A stretch of 64,000 nucleotides of DNA from NCBI RefSeq assembly GCF_000521805.1, contig NZ_JAMB01000003.1:124001-188000 (forward strand), read 5' to 3'. Of the stretch, positions 18,304 through 27,456 are shown piece by piece. The stretch is from Marinomonas ushuaiensis DSM 15871 (lineage in GTDB: Bacteria; Pseudomonadota; Gammaproteobacteria; Pseudomonadales; Marinomonadaceae). The position numbers and the translations under genes are program-made. The notes under the pieces were generated by a model, which was not told the DNA's origin, ran no database searches, and saw only the letters and a list, made by a program, of their open reading frames with translations. Every line of letters starts with the position of its first letter. Position 1 is the first letter of the stretch.

Positions 18304-19965
18304 ATGTATCAATATGACGCCATAGACCAACAGCTTGTTGAAGAACGTGTCGCTCAATTTCGCGACCAAACACGCCGTTACCTAGAAAAAGAATTAAGCG
18401 AAGAAGCATTTCTACCTCTACGCCTTCAAAATGGGCTATATGTCCAACGCTACGCTCCAATGTTGCGAATTGCGATTCCATATGGAATGCTTTCTAGCAC
18501 TCAACTACGAAAACTAGCAGATATTAGCTGTCGTTATGACCGCTCTTATGGTCACTTTAGTACCCGTCAAAACCTACAATTAAACTGGCCAAAACTCGAA
18601 GACGTTCCTGACATTCTTGCCGAACTTGCTGAAGTGCAAATGCACGCAGTACAAACAAGTGGCAACTGCATCCGAAACACAACAACAGATCAGTATGCTG
18701 GCGTTATTGCAGATGAAGTCGTTGACCCTCGCCCTTATTGTGAATTAATTCGTCAGTGGTCCACTTTTCACCCTGAATTTGCCTTTCTACCACGAAAATT
18801 CAAAATTGCGGTCAATGCAACAGAATCTGCAGACAGAGCGGCAACACAGGTACATGATATAGGCTTACACATTAAGAAGAACGATGTCGGCGAAATTGGT
18901 TTTAAAGTCATTGTTGGTGGTGGCCTTGGTCGCACACCTATGGTTGGAGTCACGATAAGTGAATTTATTCATCGCGCAGATCTATTAACCTATTTAGATG
19001 CCATTATTCGCGTTTATAACCAACACGGTCGTCGTGACAATAAATACAAAGCTCGTATCAAAATATTGGTTAAAGCGCTAGGTATAGAAGAGTTTCGTAG
19101 CCGTGTTGATGCAGAATGGGCTCACCTTAAAGGTAAAGAAAGCACTGTTCCAATGACTGAATTTGATCGTCTTGCAGGTTTCTTTTCCGAGCCAGCTTAC
19201 GAAGAACTAGTAAATCAGCCAGAAAGCTTAACAACAAAATTGGCTAACAGTGCAGGGTTTGCACGATGGTTCGAGCGTAATACGTTTGAGCACAAAAAAG
19301 CCGGCTACCGTATAGTCACTTTGACTCTGAAAAAAGCAGGTCAAGCACCGGGCGACGCAACAACAGAACAAATGCAAAAAGCTGCCGATTTGGCGGATAA
19401 ATTCAGTTTTGGCGAGCTTCGTGTAAGCCATGAGCAAAATCTTGTGCTTTCAGACGTGCGCCAAGAAAAGCTTGAAGCATTATGGGAAGCGGCAAAAGAA
19501 GCAGGGTTCGCAACCCCTACCCTAGGTTTATTAACAGATATGATTTGCTGCCCTGGTGGTGACTTTTGCGCTCTTGCAAACGCAAAATCGATTCCTATTG
19601 CAGCACAGATACAAGATACTTTTAGTGATCTAGATTACCTCTTCGATCTTGGCAATATTGACCTAAATATTTCCGGTTGCATGAACGCTTGTGGCCACCA
19701 TCATGTCGGCAACATCGGCATCCTAGGTGTAGATAAAAAAGGTGAAGAGTTTTACCAGATATCTATTGGTGGCGCATCAGGTCATGATGCCAGCATAGGT
19801 AAAATTCTTGGCCCTTCTTTTGCTCAAGAAGAAATCAGTAATGTGATTCAAAAATTGATGAATGTATACGTTGAAAATCGCTCTGAAGAAGAACGATTCA
19901 TTGACACTTATCGCCGCGTTGGTATCACACCATTTAAGGAGGCTGCTTATGCCAAAGCTAATTAA
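18304..19965 (+). CDS. cysI: Sulfite reductase hemoprotein (CysI-type, siroheme/[4Fe-4S])
   Basis: Reduces sulfite to sulfide in sulfur assimilation using coupled siroheme and [4Fe-4S]. The 553-residue protein has two ferredoxin-like half-domains and the cluster/siroheme motif C-x5-C plus C-x3-C (C416, C422, C459, C463). It resembles the Pseudomonas CysI rather than the enteric CysJI partner. No flavoprotein CysJ is adjacent, so electrons probably come from a ferredoxin or a separate reductase. It overlaps the DUF934 gene by 17 bases. A nitrite reductase role is possible but less likely given that neighbour. Confidence 0.9.
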   Translation: MYQYDAIDQQLVEERVAQFRDQTRRYLEKELSEEAFLPLRLQNGLYVQRYAPMLRIAIPYGMLSSTQLRKLADISCRYDRSYGHFSTRQNLQLNWPKLEDVPDILAELAEVQMHAVQTSGNCIRNTTTDQYAGVIADEVVDPRPYCELIRQWSTFHPEFAFLPRKFKIAVNATESADRAATQVHDIGLHIKKNDVGEIGFKVIVGGGLGRTPMVGVTISEFIHRADLLTYLDAIIRVYNQHGRRDNKYKARIKILVKALGIEEFRSRVDAEWAHLKGKESTVPMTEFDRLAGFFSEPAYEELVNQPESLTTKLANSAGFARWFERNTFEHKKAGYRIVTLTLKKAGQAPGDATTEQMQKAADLADKFSFGELRVSHEQNLVLSDVRQEKLEALWEAAKEAGFATPTLGLLTDMICCPGGDFCALANAKSIPIAAQIQDTFSDLDYLFDLGNIDLNISGCMNACGHHHVGNIGILGVDKKGEEFYQISIGGASGHDASIGKILGPSFAQEEISNVIQKLMNVYVENRSEEERFIDTYRRVGITPFKEAAYAKAN

Positions 19966-20425
19966 GAACGGCGAAATAATTGAAAACCAATATGTGTGGC
20001 GACAAGATGCCGACCAAGAAATCACAGCAAACAGTATTGTGTCTGCTCAAAAATGGCTATCAGAAAAAAATACAATCGGCAAAGTTGCTGGTATCTGGCT
20101 AGACGCTGGTGATGGCACAGAGTGCCTACAAGAAGTCGACCTCACACAATTTAATGTTATTGGCATACACTTCCCTGCGTTCGCTGATGGGCGAGGCTTT
20201 AGTTATGCCCGCTTACTAAAAGAAAGATTAAATTACCAAGGTGAAATAAGAGCGCTTGGTAATTTTATCCCAGACCAATTGGGCTATCTATTGCGTGTTG
20301 GCTTTAACAGCTTTCAATTTAATGACGACGTAGATTTAGATAAGGCATTGTCTCTGCACAGCCCTTTTTCTGTTGCTTATCAAGGCGACGCCTCAGATCC
20401 TAGACCTCTTTTCCTTCGCCGCTAG
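19949..20425 (+). CDS. DUF934 protein, sulfite reductase partner
   Basis: A 158-residue protein of the DUF934 family, which is almost always encoded next to cysI in proteobacteria lacking cysJ. It begins MPKLIKNGEIIENQYVW, has the conserved FADGRGFSYARLL segment, then LGNFIPDQL. The start at 19949 has an AAGGAGG Shine-Dalgarno inside the end of cysI, so the longer frame from 19862 is rejected. The overlap suggests a fixed ratio with CysI. Its exact role in sulfite reduction is not established. Confidence 0.9.
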   Translation: MPKLIKNGEIIENQYVWRQDADQEITANSIVSAQKWLSEKNTIGKVAGIWLDAGDGTECLQEVDLTQFNVIGIHFPAFADGRGFSYARLLKERLNYQGEIRALGNFIPDQLGYLLRVGFNSFQFNDDVDLDKALSLHSPFSVAYQGDASDPRPLFLRR

Positions 20426-20452
20426 ACGTAACATTTACAATAAAATATCTAT

Positions 20453-20478
20453 AAAAGGCCATTTCGATGGCCTTTTTC
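20453..20478 (+). terminator. Terminator after DUF934
   Basis: The stem AGGCCAT / ATGGCCT with a TTCG tetraloop is followed by TTTTT. It ends the cysI-DUF934 transcript. Confidence 0.9.
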
Positions 20479-20550
20479 TATTGCGTATTCGCTTCCTCAT
20501 GACTATCGTAATGAACAGACTAAAGTGATTGATTGTTAAAGGAACTTAAC

Positions 20551-21219
20551 GTGCCCAAAAAACGTATTATAGGCCTAATTGCAGGCACACTACTCTCTGC
20601 TACTGCGCACTCTGCGACAGTTTATGTCTCTGATATACAGTTTGTTGCTATCCGAGAAGGTTTAGATAACAGCACAAGAGCAGTAGAAAGAGGTATCAAA
20701 AGCGGTACCCCGCTAGAAATCCTTGAACAGGGGGACGGCTACACAAAGGTTCGCACCCCAAGTGGAAATCAAGGCTGGGTTGCTGATTATTTTCTAAGTG
20801 ACGATGCAGTAACAAGAGATCAACTCGACACACTACAAGCAAGCATAAATAGACTTACCAAAAGTCGATCAGAAATATCCAACTCATTAACAATTAGCCA
20901 ACAAGAAATCAAAGAGTTAAATGCGCTAAATTCATCGCTTAAAAATGAAAACCGCACATTAAAACAGCAAATTGAAAACAACACCGAGCTTTCAAAAAGA
21001 GCGCAAGACATTGTCACACAAAATGAAGATGTAAGTTATCAAATTGAAAGCCTGAAACAACAAGCGAATACCGCCATAGCACAATCAAAAAGACTACATG
21101 ACTCAACTGAGCAAAAATGGTTCATGATTGGTGCAGCCACCTTACTTGGCGGCCTACTACTAGGCATATTAATACCAATGATGCGTCGTAAGAAAAACGG
21201 CTCAGGATCTTGGTCTTAA
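20551..21219 (+). CDS. TIGR04211-type SH3 domain membrane protein (YgiM-like)
   Basis: A 222-residue protein with a signal peptide (to about ATAHSA), a bacterial SH3 domain (about residues 22-85, IREGLDNSTRAVERG through GNQGWVADYF), a long coiled coil (about 90-180), and a C-terminal transmembrane helix with a basic tail. This is the layout of the YgiM/TIGR04211 family, an envelope protein whose function is unclear. The GTG at 20551 has AAAGGAA seven bases upstream and gives a proper signal peptide, so it is preferred over the TTG at 20533. Confidence 0.83.
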   Translation: MPKKRIIGLIAGTLLSATAHSATVYVSDIQFVAIREGLDNSTRAVERGIKSGTPLEILEQGDGYTKVRTPSGNQGWVADYFLSDDAVTRDQLDTLQASINRLTKSRSEISNSLTISQQEIKELNALNSSLKNENRTLKQQIENNTELSKRAQDIVTQNEDVSYQIESLKQQANTAIAQSKRLHDSTEQKWFMIGAATLLGGLLLGILIPMMRRKKNGSGSWS

Positions 21220-21238
21220 ATAAAGTAGATAACAAATT

Positions 21239-21281
21239 GATAGCTTACCTTTGCCCCTCAAAGAGTAAGCTATCACTTTTT
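21239..21281 (+). terminator. Terminator after the SH3-domain gene
   Basis: A perfect 10-base stem GATAGCTTAC / GTAAGCTATC with a 16-base loop is followed by ACTTTTTAAA. Confidence 0.8.
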
Positions 21282-21477
21282 AAAAATAGCTTTGCATACT
21301 TCCAAACACAATCGAATACGCATTTCCACCCCATCCCCTCTAGCAACTACAGTACTGCAACCAACCAATCGCATACCTTTCTAACCTATTAAAAAGAACT
21401 TATTGAGTATTTATAAAATGCTTTTCGTTACCCTCTTCCTTTAAACACATAAAATATAATAGAATAGCGCGAAATAC

Positions 21478-21508
21478 TTGACCACAAACGAACAAAGTCT
21501 TGTATACT
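21478..21508 (+). promoter_or_regulatory. Probable promoter of the EF-G2 gene
   Basis: A TTGACC -35 (21478-21483) and an extended -10 TGTATACT (TATACT at 21503-21508) are separated by 19 bases. The spacing is long, so the TG extension may be the main determinant. The ATG follows about 40 bases after. Confidence 0.6.
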
Positions 21509-21547
21509 AACGCGCAAATTTCGTCCTCACTTATTTAGAGTAATGTA

Positions 21548-23644
21548 ATGGCTGACTTATCAAAATACAGAAACATCGGTATTTTTGCTCACGTTGACGC
21601 GGGCAAAACGACTACTACAGAACGTATCCTTAAACTTACCGGTATGATCCATAAAATCGGTGAAGTTCATGAAGGTGAATCTACAACTGACTTCATGGAA
21701 CAGGAAGCTGAGCGCGGTATTACCATCCAGTCTGCGGCTGTAAGTTGTTTCTGGAAAGATCACCGTTTTAACGTAATCGACACACCTGGACACGTTGACT
21801 TCACTGTAGAAGTTTATCGTTCTCTTAAAGTTCTTGATGGTGGTGTTGGTGTATTCTGTGGTTCTGGTGGTGTTGAACCACAATCAGAAACAAACTGGCG
21901 CTATGCCAATGAATCAGAAGTTGCACGTTTAATATTCGTAAACAAACTAGATCGTCTAGGCGCTAGTTTTTACCGTGTCACTGAACAAGTAAAAAAAGTA
22001 CTGGGTGCGACGCCATTAATCATGGTTCTTCCAATCGGTACTGAAGATGAGTTTTGTGGTGTCGTTGACCTTCTGAGCCGTAAAGCTTATGTATGGGATG
22101 ATTCTGGCCAACCAGAAAACTACAGCATTGAAGACGTTCCTGCTGATATGGTTGATCAGGTAGAAGAATACCGTGAAAAACTAATCGAAACCGCAGTTGA
22201 ACAAGACGATGATGTAATGATGGCGTACATGGATGGTGAAGAACCAGCTATGGAAGACATAAAACGCTGTATTCGTAACGGTACTCGTGATCTTGCATTC
22301 TTCCCGACTTACTGTGGTTCTGCTTTCAAAAACAAAGGCATGCAACTTCTTCTTGATGCTGTTATCGATTACCTACCAAGCCCAACAGATGTTATTCCAC
22401 AAGATCTTACGGACGAAGAAGGTAATCCAAATGGCGAGAAAGCAATCGTTGATGCTAGCGAACCATTCAAAGCACTTGCATTTAAAATCATGGATGACCG
22501 TTTCGGCGCCTTGACTTTCGTACGTGTTTACTCTGGCGTTCTTAATAAAGGCGACACAATTCTAAACAGCTTCACAGGCAAAACAGAACGTGTAGGCCGT
22601 ATGGTTGAAATGCATGCAGATGACCGTAAAGAAATCAGTACAGCGCAAGCTGGTGATATCATTGCAATTGTTGGCATGAAAAACGTACAAACTGGTCACA
22701 CTCTTTGTGATCCTAAACACCCTTGTACACTTGAAGCAATGGTTTTCCCTGAGCCTGTAATCTCCATCTCTGTTACTCCGAAAGATAAAGGTGGCAACGA
22801 GAAAATGGGTATTGCGATTGGTAAAATGGTTGCAGAAGATCCAACATTCCGTGTTGAAACTGACATCGACTCAGGTGAAACAATTCTTCGTGGTATGGGT
22901 GAGCTTCATCTAGACATCAAAGTAGATATCTTAAGACGTACATACGGTGTAGATCTTATTGTTGGTCAGCCGCAGGTTGCTTACCGTGAGACAATCACAA
23001 AAGAAATCGAAGATACTTACACGCATAAGAAACAGTCTGGTGGTTCTGGTCAATTCGGTAAGATCGATTACCGCATCAAACCAGGTGAGCCAGGTTCTGG
23101 CTTCGTATTCTCTTCTACAGTTGTTGGTGGTAACGTACCGAAAGAGTTCTTCCCTGCTGTAGAGAAAGGCTTTAAATCGATGATGAATGAAGGTGTTCTA
23201 GCTGGCTTCCCAGTACTAGACGTTGAAGTTCAGTTGTTCGACGGTGGTTTCCACGCAGTTGACTCCTCTGCTATTGCCTTCGAAATCGCTGCAAAAGGCG
23301 CTTTCCGTCAGTCAATTCCAAAAGCTGGTGCTCAGTTGATCGAACCTATCATGAACGTTGATGTGTTCACTCCTGATGATCATGTTGGTGATGTAATTGG
23401 TGACCTTAACCGACGTCGCGGCATGATCAAAGACCAAGAGAAAGGTGTAACTGGCGTTCGCATTAAAGCCGATGTACCTCTTTCTGAAATGTTTGGTTAC
23501 ATCAGCACACTACGTACAATGACTTCTGGTCGTGGTCAGTTCTCTATGGAGTTCTCTCACTACCTACCATGTCCTTCTAACGTAGCTGAAACAGTCATCG
23601 CTGCTGTTAAAGAGAAGAAAGAACAAGAGAAAAAAGATAAGTAA
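21548..23644 (+). CDS. fusA2: Elongation factor G, second-type (EF-G2)
   Basis: A ribosomal translocation/recycling GTPase. The 698-residue protein has G1 AHVDAGKT (14-21), a switch I region with [13 protein letters not shown]3 DTPGH (78-82), and G4 NKLD (132-135), followed by EF-G domains II-V and a lysine-rich tail. It stands alone with its own promoter and terminator, outside the rpsL-rpsG-fusA-tuf operon, and carries NKLD where canonical fusA has NKMD. That context suggests the second paralogue found in many gammaproteobacteria, whose role is less clear. Whether a canonical fusA exists elsewhere cannot be seen here. Confidence 0.88.
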   Translation: MADLSKYRNIGIFAHVDAGKTTTTERILKLTGMIHKIGEVHEGESTTDFMEQEAERGITIQSAAVSCFWKDHRFNVIDTPGHVDFTVEVYRSLKVLDGGVGVFCGSGGVEPQSETNWRYANESEVARLIFVNKLDRLGASFYRVTEQVKKVLGATPLIMVLPIGTEDEFCGVVDLLSRKAYVWDDSGQPENYSIEDVPADMVDQVEEYREKLIETAVEQDDDVMMAYMDGEEPAMEDIKRCIRNGTRDLAFFPTYCGSAFKNKGMQLLLDAVIDYLPSPTDVIPQDLTDEEGNPNGEKAIVDASEPFKALAFKIMDDRFGALTFVRVYSGVLNKGDTILNSFTGKTERVGRMVEMHADDRKEISTAQAGDIIAIVGMKNVQTGHTLCDPKHPCTLEAMVFPEPVISISVTPKDKGGNEKMGIAIGKMVAEDPTFRVETDIDSGETILRGMGELHLDIKVDILRRTYGVDLIVGQPQVAYRETITKEIEDTYTHKKQSGGSGQFGKIDYRIKPGEPGSGFVFSSTVVGGNVPKEFFPAVEKGFKSMMNEGVLAGFPVLDVEVQLFDGGFHAVDSSAIAFEIAAKGAFRQSIPKAGAQLIEPIMNVDVFTPDDHVGDVIGDLNRRRGMIKDQEKGVTGVRIKADVPLSEMFGYISTLRTMTSGRGQFSMEFSHYLPCPSNVAETVIAAVKEKKEQEKKDK

Positions 23645-23660
23645 TATCTAATTTCTTTTA

Positions 23661-23696
23661 AAAAGCCCGATACATTCGTATGTATCGGGCTTTTTT
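23661..23696 (+). terminator. Terminator after EF-G2
   Basis: The stem GCCCGATACA / TGTATCGGGC with a six-base loop is followed by TTTTTT and preceded by AAAA. Confidence 0.93.
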
Positions 23697-23759
23697 ATAA
23701 CTTCGAATAAAAGCAAAAAAAAGAGCACTAAAAGCGCCCTTTTCATCAATACAATCCCA

Positions 23760-24815
23760 CTAGAATGGTGCCGGATACTCTCTAAAGACAGACATCACAT
23801 CCGCTAACACGTCATCTGATAAAGCCAAGTCAAAAGCACTCACATCTTCTTTGAGCTGATCTAAAGACGTCGCTCCGATAATAGTCGAACTGACACCATC
23901 AACCTGATCGCACCAAGCTAAAGCCAACTGAGCCGCACTCAAGCCATGTTTCTTTGCCACATCAACATAACCTGAAACTGCTTTCTCAACCAAATCTGTA
24001 TCACGAAAAAGCCCATTACGCTGGGCAAAGCTCCAACGACTACCTTCAGGACGAGCACCACCAAGATACTTGCCTGTTAATGCACCAGCAGCCAAAGGCG
24101 ACCAAGGTAAATAAGCGACATCTTCATGGACACAGTTTTCAATTAAATACGGCCAATCTTTTGCGTGTAACAAACTGAATTCGTTTTGGATCGAAGCCAC
24201 TCTTGGCAAATCGTATTTATCACTTAGGCGAATATATTCGTTAATCCCCCAAGTAGTATCATCAGATAAACCGAAATGACGGATTTTTCCTGCTTTTATA
24301 CATTTCGCAATACCCTGCAGAATATCAAGCATTTGAGCAGAGTGAGCTTCACGATCGACATCTGAAAAAGAAATATGCCCTGGAAAATGCTTCGCAAAAT
24401 GAGGAGAAGTTCGATTAGGCCAATGTAGCTGGTATAAATCAATATAATCCGTCTGCAAACGCTTCAATGAAGCATCAACAGCAACAACAACAGCATCCCC
24501 CGTAATTGGGCCGCCATCACGAATATAATGTAAGCCTGGACCTGCTATTTTGGTTGCTAAGATAATTTCTCCACGACGAGATGGATTACGAGACAACCAG
24601 TCACCAATAATAGTTTCTGTTTTACCATAAGATTCAGCCGTTGGTGGAACAGAATACATTTCAGCAGTATCAAAGAAATTAATACCGTTTGCTAAGGCAT
24701 ATTCAATTTGAATATCAGCATCAGCTTGATTGTTTTGAGTACCCCAAGTCATGGTACCCAAACAGACTCGAGAGACTTCCAAACCTGTTCGGCCAAGTGG
24801 CGCATATTTCATCAT
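23760..24815 (-). CDS. Aldo/keto reductase, Tas-like
   Basis: An NADP(H)-dependent oxidoreductase with the TIM-barrel AKR fold. The 351-residue protein has the full catalytic tetrad: D49 and Y54 in FFDTAEMY, K89 in LATK, H131 in YQLHWP. The length and PPTAESYGKTE segment match the E. coli Tas subgroup, for which the natural substrate is unknown. It is convergent with EF-G2. Two adjacent ATGs offer a start; the first is used. Confidence 0.88.
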   Translation of the reverse strand: MMKYAPLGRTGLEVSRVCLGTMTWGTQNNQADADIQIEYALANGINFFDTAEMYSVPPTAESYGKTETIIGDWLSRNPSRRGEIILATKIAGPGLHYIRDGGPITGDAVVVAVDASLKRLQTDYIDLYQLHWPNRTSPHFAKHFPGHISFSDVDREAHSAQMLDILQGIAKCIKAGKIRHFGLSDDTTWGINEYIRLSDKYDLPRVASIQNEFSLLHAKDWPYLIENCVHEDVAYLPWSPLAAGALTGKYLGGARPEGSRWSFAQRNGLFRDTDLVEKAVSGYVDVAKKHGLSAAQLALAWCDQVDGVSSTIIGATSLDQLKEDVSAFDLALSDDVLADVMSVFREYPAPF

Positions 24816-24943
24816 TCATATCCTTTATATCCGAGCAGCACAGAAAAATGCGCCACAAAATAAACTAAAGGGTCAATGTAATAAAATTTTCGCCATCAAG
24901 CCAGTTTTATCAATGAAAACAATAAGGAGCTTATTGTTTTCAT

Positions 24944-26128
24944 CTACTTTCCTTCCAATAAAGGCTCATAACGTTTGTCAGTTAATGTCTTAAGAAATGC
25001 AACGATCGCGTCCACCCGTTGATCCGGCAAAGCTGGACCAATTTCTAAATTTTCAAAATCAATATTTTCTGCGACTTCAGGTGCAGCCCAAGGCTCTCCA
25101 GTTTCAGGGTTGATAGTACGAGTTGGGTTATTGTATTTATCATAAAACAAAACAGTAGTACGCAAATCTTGAAACACACCGTTATGCATATAAGGACCTG
25201 TTACGGCGACATTCCTCAAAGATGGCACTTTAAATTTCCCAGCCTGTAACGGGTCTGTTACCTCTGGGTTATCTAGTAAACCTTTATCTATAAAACCACC
25301 ATTATGAGCCGTTAAAGCTGCATTAGCAGGTACACCAATATTACGATACTCATAATTTGTGAAGGTTTCTTGTTCATAAAATGGTGAAGTATTTAACTGA
25401 TGACAGGCATTACAATTCGTAAACTGCTGGGAAAAGAACAAAGTCTTACCTAACTCTTCTTCCATCGTAAATTTGTCTTCGCCTCTTAAAACGCGATCAT
25501 ATTTTGAGTCGAAAGGCATAAATAAAGTCGTTTTTTCAAAGGTTGCAATGGCATCAGTAATCGCGGCATACCCTTTCTCGTGATCATCCAACACTCCAGG
25601 TTCATATAAAGAGTTAAACATATCCTCATAACGTGGATTTTCCTTCACACGAGCAACAACACTAGCATTGTCAGGCATTGCCATTTCTACGGAATTCAAA
25701 GGCGGCCCTGCAGCCTGATCAGCCAACCCTGACTCTCGTCCATCCAAAAACTGTCCTCCTTTATATTCACCGTTAGACATTTGATGAAAAGGCGGCGAGA
25801 AGGCCGCATAGGCTGCCGTTGGTGTATTACGCGTACCAACAGAATGACCATCGCTGCCTAATGATACTGCTCCAGAGAAGACATCATTTCTTTTATCAAC
25901 GAATGCGTTCGCAATATCATGACAAGTTGCGCAAGATTGATTTCGCTCTTTTGATAAGTTTGTATCGAAGAATAACTGAGAGCCCAATAACGCCTTAGGA
26001 TCAGCAAGTGGAATAGGAAGCTCTTGAGCAACCTTAGTGATTTTAGGTTGATCTAGAGCTTGTTTGGATTCACTGCATGCAGAAACAAGCAAGGAAACAG
26101 CAATCACACCAAGAGAAAAGCGTAGCAT
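24944..26128 (-). CDS. Di-haem cytochrome-c peroxidase family lipoprotein
   Basis: A peroxidase of the bacterial CcpA/MauG superfamily. The 394-residue protein has a lipoprotein signal with lipobox LLVSAC (C18), and two CXXCH haem sites: CATCH (66-70) and CNACH (239-243). A PYMHNG segment probably supplies the axial methionine. It should sit in the periplasm, anchored to a membrane, and reduce hydrogen peroxide with electrons from cytochrome c; a MauG-like oxidation role is an alternative. A Fur-like palindrome about 66 bases upstream of the start suggests iron control. Confidence 0.88.
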   Translation of the reverse strand: MLRFSLGVIAVSLLVSACSESKQALDQPKITKVAQELPIPLADPKALLGSQLFFDTNLSKERNQSCATCHDIANAFVDKRNDVFSGAVSLGSDGHSVGTRNTPTAAYAAFSPPFHQMSNGEYKGGQFLDGRESGLADQAAGPPLNSVEMAMPDNASVVARVKENPRYEDMFNSLYEPGVLDDHEKGYAAITDAIATFEKTTLFMPFDSKYDRVLRGEDKFTMEEELGKTLFFSQQFTNCNACHQLNTSPFYEQETFTNYEYRNIGVPANAALTAHNGGFIDKGLLDNPEVTDPLQAGKFKVPSLRNVAVTGPYMHNGVFQDLRTTVLFYDKYNNPTRTINPETGEPWAAPEVAENIDFENLEIGPALPDQRVDAIVAFLKTLTDKRYEPLLEGK

Positions 26129-26193
26129 TGTATTTTAGCCATCAAATAATAAGTCAGCGAATAATACACTTATGCAGAATTTGAGTACAACAT

Positions 26194-26208
26194 TGACAAT
26201 GATTCTCA
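26194..26208 (-). promoter_or_regulatory. Possible Fur box upstream of the di-haem peroxidase
   Basis: TGACAATGATTCTCA matches the 7-1-7 Fur consensus TGATAATNATTATCA at 12 of 14 defined positions and lies 66 bases before the peroxidase start. The match is good, but single sites in A+T-rich DNA arise by chance. Confidence 0.5.
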
Positions 26209-26222
26209 CTTATTTAATACAC

Positions 26223-26267
26223 AAAAAAAACGCTAAACAAGATCCATATCAAAAATCTCGTTTAGCG
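26223..26267 (-). terminator. Terminator of the minCDE transcript
   Basis: On the minus strand the stem CGCTAAAC / GTTTAGCG, extended by an inner ATCT-type pairing, is followed by a run of eight T. It lies about 60 bases after the minE stop. Confidence 0.83.
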
Positions 26268-26326
26268 CTTTGATGTTTACTAAATACACAGCGCCGAAAA
26301 CTCACTTAGCTCTTTAATTCCATTCA

Positions 26327-26584
26327 TTAGCTTTGCTCTGGTAACGTCACATTTAGCTCTAGCACGGAACAGTCATCCGTATTATCAAGCTGAATCTGCA
26401 CATCCTCACTACCAATTTGCACATACTTTCGAATAACATCAATAATTTCTTGCTGCATTTGAGGCAAGTAGTCTGGCTGATGTCGCTTACTGCGCTCATG
26501 AGCAACAATAATCTGTAAACGATCTTTTGCAACAGAAGCAGAACTTGGTGCATTCTTGCTTTTAAAATAATCAAAAATTCCCAC
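26327..26584 (-). CDS. minE: Cell division topological specificity factor MinE
   Basis: Stimulates MinD ATPase and drives the pole-to-pole Min oscillation that centres the division septum. The 85-residue protein starts [10 protein letters not shown], the amphipathic membrane-targeting helix, followed by the MinD-binding [13 protein letters not shown] stretch and the C-terminal dimer domain. Its start lies one base after the minD stop, indicating coupled translation. Confidence 0.97.
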   Translation of the reverse strand: MGIFDYFKSKNAPSSASVAKDRLQIIVAHERSKRHQPDYLPQMQQEIIDVIRKYVQIGSEDVQIQLDNTDDCSVLELNVTLPEQS

Positions 26585-26585
26585 T

Positions 26586-27395
26586 CTAACCTCCTAACAA
26601 CCGTTTCATAAAGCTTTTTTTCCGAACTTCCAGGAAGCGCAAAGGACACTCTTCACCAAGTAGTCGATTAACAGCATCGGTATAAGCTAAGCCTGCCTCC
26701 GATTCTGTATCAAGGATAACGGGCGCCCCTTGATTCGATGCCTTAAGTACTGCTTCCGACTCTGGAATAACACCAATTAATGGAATCGCCAAAATATCTT
26801 CAACATCGGAAACACTCAGCATTTCTCCCAAAGCAACACGCTCTGGATGATAACGAGTTAAAAGCAAATATTCTTCAATCGGCTCTTTACCATCTTCGGC
26901 ACGTTTAGACTTGCTCTGCAAAATACCAAGAATACGATCTGAGTCACGAACAGAAGACACTTCAGGATTTGTGACAACAATCGCCGCATCAGCAAAGTAC
27001 AAAGCCATTTGAGCGCCCTTTTCAATTCCAGCTGGCGAATCACAAATAATATAATCAAACTCTTTAGCAAGCTCCTCTAAGACTTCTTGAACGCCTTCGG
27101 TCGTCAATGCATCTTTATCACGCGTCTGAGAAGCAGGAAGAATAAACAGGTTCTTAGTACGCTTATCTTTAATAAGAGCCTGAGACAAAGTCGCTTCTTT
27201 ATTAATGACATTAACAAAGTCATAAACCACACGACGCTCACAACCCATAATAAGGTCTAGATTTCGTAAACCCACATCAAAATCGATAATAACGGTTTTA
27301 TGACCTTTTAATGCAATACCAGTCCCAATAGCAGCACTGGACGTTGTCTTACCGACACCGCCCTTGCCTGAGGTGACCACTATAATTTTTGCCAA
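26586..27395 (-). CDS. minD: Septum-site determining ATPase MinD
   Basis: Membrane-binding ATPase that recruits MinC and MinE. The protein has a deviant Walker [11 protein letters not shown] near residues 9-18, a D-rich [10 protein letters not shown] switch region, and the C-terminal amphipathic membrane-targeting helix ending [12 protein letters not shown] place the start at the TTG at 27395: it gives the usual N-terminus (M)[12 protein letters not shown], a 269-residue protein close to the E. coli length, and a GGAGG sequence eight bases upstream. The longer frame to 27428 would put this Shine-Dalgarno inside the coding region. Confidence 0.96.
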   Translation of the reverse strand: MAKIIVVTSGKGGVGKTTSSAAIGTGIALKGHKTVIIDFDVGLRNLDLIMGCERRVVYDFVNVINKEATLSQALIKDKRTKNLFILPASQTRDKDALTTEGVQEVLEELAKEFDYIICDSPAGIEKGAQMALYFADAAIVVTNPEVSSVRDSDRILGILQSKSKRAEDGKEPIEEYLLLTRYHPERVALGEMLSVSDVEDILAIPLIGVIPESEAVLKASNQGAPVILDTESEAGLAYTDAVNRLLGEECPLRFLEVRKKSFMKRLLGG

Positions 27396-27456
27396 TGTTA
27401 TATCCTCCGATAAACTCATATAGAGCACATCTAAATAATCAAATGAATAATAAATT

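Larger units (their letters stand above)
21220..21547. other. 328-base intergenic region: terminator, gap and EF-G2 promoter
   Basis: The left part holds a strong terminator hairpin and the right part a promoter for the EF-G2 gene, both listed separately. Between them (about 21285-21470) I see no open frame with a ribosome site, no tRNA-like fold and no clear repeat. A long 5' leader for EF-G2 is possible only if another promoter exists upstream. Confidence 0.6.
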
